Below, piece after piece: positions 25,738 through 26,265 of a DNA stretch of 26,265 bases. The position numbers were made by a program, and so were the translations under genes. This stretch comes from Jaenimonas drosophilae (lineage: Eukaryota; Euglenozoa; Kinetoplastea; Trypanosomatida; Trypanosomatidae). Below the pieces are notes generated by a model. The model had not been told where the DNA came from, did no database searches, and saw only the letters and a list, made by a program, of their open reading frames with translations. Where the stretch lies: contig JASAON010001432.1 in the NCBI GenBank assembly GCA_030849065.1, positions 1-26,265 on the forward strand, in the 5' to 3' direction. How positions within the stretch are numbered: position 1 is the first letter of the stretch; the number at the start of each line of letters is the position of its first letter.

Positions 25738-25956
25738 TCACCTTTGCCTTCCATGGCTCTGCTCTTTTCTTCATCATGTTGTCTTTGTTTCGTTCACGAA
25801 CAGCGTTGGCAGCAGCTCCAACGGACTTCAGCCAGATGCTAGAACACTCCCATTCATCTTAAATTATCGATCAATTCAGATAGCCCTTCACAAGACTCGC
25901 TTGGACACAGATTTCTGCAAGGTTTGCTCTGTACCAGGTAGTTCGTCTTCAAGCAG
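25738..25956 (+). promoter_or_regulatory. Candidate trans-splice acceptors of the GH32 gene
   Basis: The strongest T/C tract (about 25738-25795) ends at AG 25802-25803, which would leave an upstream ATG near 25836. The weaker AGs at 25936-25956 leave an ATG-free leader of about 100 bases. I cannot decide between them. Confidence 0.4.
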
Positions 25957-26055
25957 GGCTGCACACGTTAACCTCGCAACTTCCATTCGCATCCATAACT
26001 ACAACATTGACGGACATTGCCAACCCTCTACCTAGCGCCCAGTGGCTCCCTCCAC

Positions 26056-26265
26056 ATGAGCCCAACTCCTGATGGGCAGGCCGTTCAACCCCATCTGCGC
26101 CGACTCTCTGCTGCACACGCTGCTCGCACACAACTTCAGAAGACTATGAAGATGGACTGGTATCCAGAGTACCACATTGGTGCGTACGCTGGATGGATGA
26201 ATGACCCCAACGGACTCGTTGAGCACCATGACGAGTACCACGTGTTTTACCAGCATCACCCCTTC
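26056..26265 (+). CDS. GH32 beta-fructofuranosidase / sucrose-6-phosphate hydrolase-like, 5' part only
   Basis: Only the first 70 codons are in the window and the frame is open at the edge. The block [10 protein letters not shown] (from 46) is the GH32 motif with the nucleophile aspartate D50, followed by [10 protein letters not shown], which is also typical of the family. These enzymes hydrolyse sucrose, sucrose-6-phosphate or fructans. The first 45 residues are hydrophilic with several basic residues and no hydrophobic core, so no secretory signal peptide is visible. In trypanosomatids, sucrase-like GH32 genes are thought to derive from bacteria, and the FYQHHPF form resembles bacterial cytosolic sucrose-6-phosphate hydrolases. 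Met31 or Met33 could also serve as starts. Family assignment is firm; substrate and location are not. Confidence 0.9.
   Translation, partial: MSPTPDGQAVQPHLRRLSAAHAARTQLQKTMKMDWYPEYHIGAYAGWMNDPNGLVEHHDEYHVFYQHHPF

Larger units (their letters stand above)
25600..26055. other. Intergenic region before the GH32 gene
   Basis: No gene is seen. It contains a hairpin just after the NDUFAF7 stop, a T/C-rich tract at about 25738-25795 with AG at 25802-25803, and later AGs at 25936-25937, 25952-25953 and 25955-25956. After 25956 no ATG occurs before 26056. An 83-codon frame at 25611-25862 runs through the pyrimidine tract and is not convincing. Confidence 0.55.

Noticed and set aside
25611..25862. 83-codon + frame after NDUFAF7
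   Set aside because: It contains the pyrimidine tract of the next gene and has no family pattern.
1..26265. Search by eye for tRNA, rRNA, CRISPR arrays, insertion sequences and strand-switch regions
   Set aside because: No cloverleaf with A and B boxes, no regularly spaced repeats, no transposase or reverse transcriptase motifs, and no change of coding strand were seen. snoRNAs cannot be excluded by eye.

Overview
The window looks like nuclear DNA of a trypanosomatid flagellate, probably a relative of Leishmania, Leptomonas or Crithidia. All eleven supported genes lie on the + strand, none is interrupted by an intron, and most starts are preceded by a pyrimidine-rich tract followed by an AG, the signature of spliced-leader trans-splicing. 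The set also fits: an FCP1-type phosphatase, an NDUFAF7/MidA protein, an M17 aminopeptidase, a SNF2 ATPase and a GH32 sucrase-like gene. The species cannot be named from the sequence alone.

Layout, left to right: a degenerate DEAD-box helicase-like protein with a long disordered tail (725-3253); a 2.5 kb stretch with no convincing gene but two strong orphan pyrimidine tracts; a small BAR-like coiled-coil protein (5743-6426); a 1.35 kb gap holding a perfect 23-bp inverted repeat and a TC microsatellite; a TerB-like helical protein (7781-8605); a membrane-anchored protein with about four Chb_Hex_C-like repeats (9089-10858); an M17 leucyl aminopeptidase (11223-12848); a small probable mitochondrial membrane protein (13050-13517); a polytopic AI-2E/TMEM245-like protein (13758-15848); a SNF2 chromatin-type ATPase with two AT-hooks (16111-19578); a very long FCP1-like phosphatase (20066-24022); NDUFAF7/MidA, a complex I assembly methyltransferase (24214-25599); and the first 70 codons of a GH32 beta-fructofuranosidase (from 26056), cut by the window edge.

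The genes do not form one pathway. This is normal for a trypanosomatid polycistronic unit, where unrelated genes are transcribed together and separated by coupled trans-splicing and polyadenylation. Several starts were chosen as the first ATG after the best splice acceptor, because the longest open frames begin at GTG or TTG codons upstream or inside the pyrimidine tract. Four products look mitochondrial or possibly so (aminopeptidase, 155-aa protein, NDUFAF7, perhaps the TerB-like protein), and two are nuclear (SNF2, FCP1).

The best leads for something new are the long hairpin at 7453-7529, the AT-hook placed inside the SNF2 motor, the helicase-like protein without catalytic motifs, the membrane-anchored Chb_Hex_C-like repeats that appear to face the cytosol, and the sucrase gene at the right edge. 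I saw no CRISPR array, transposon, rRNA or tRNA gene.
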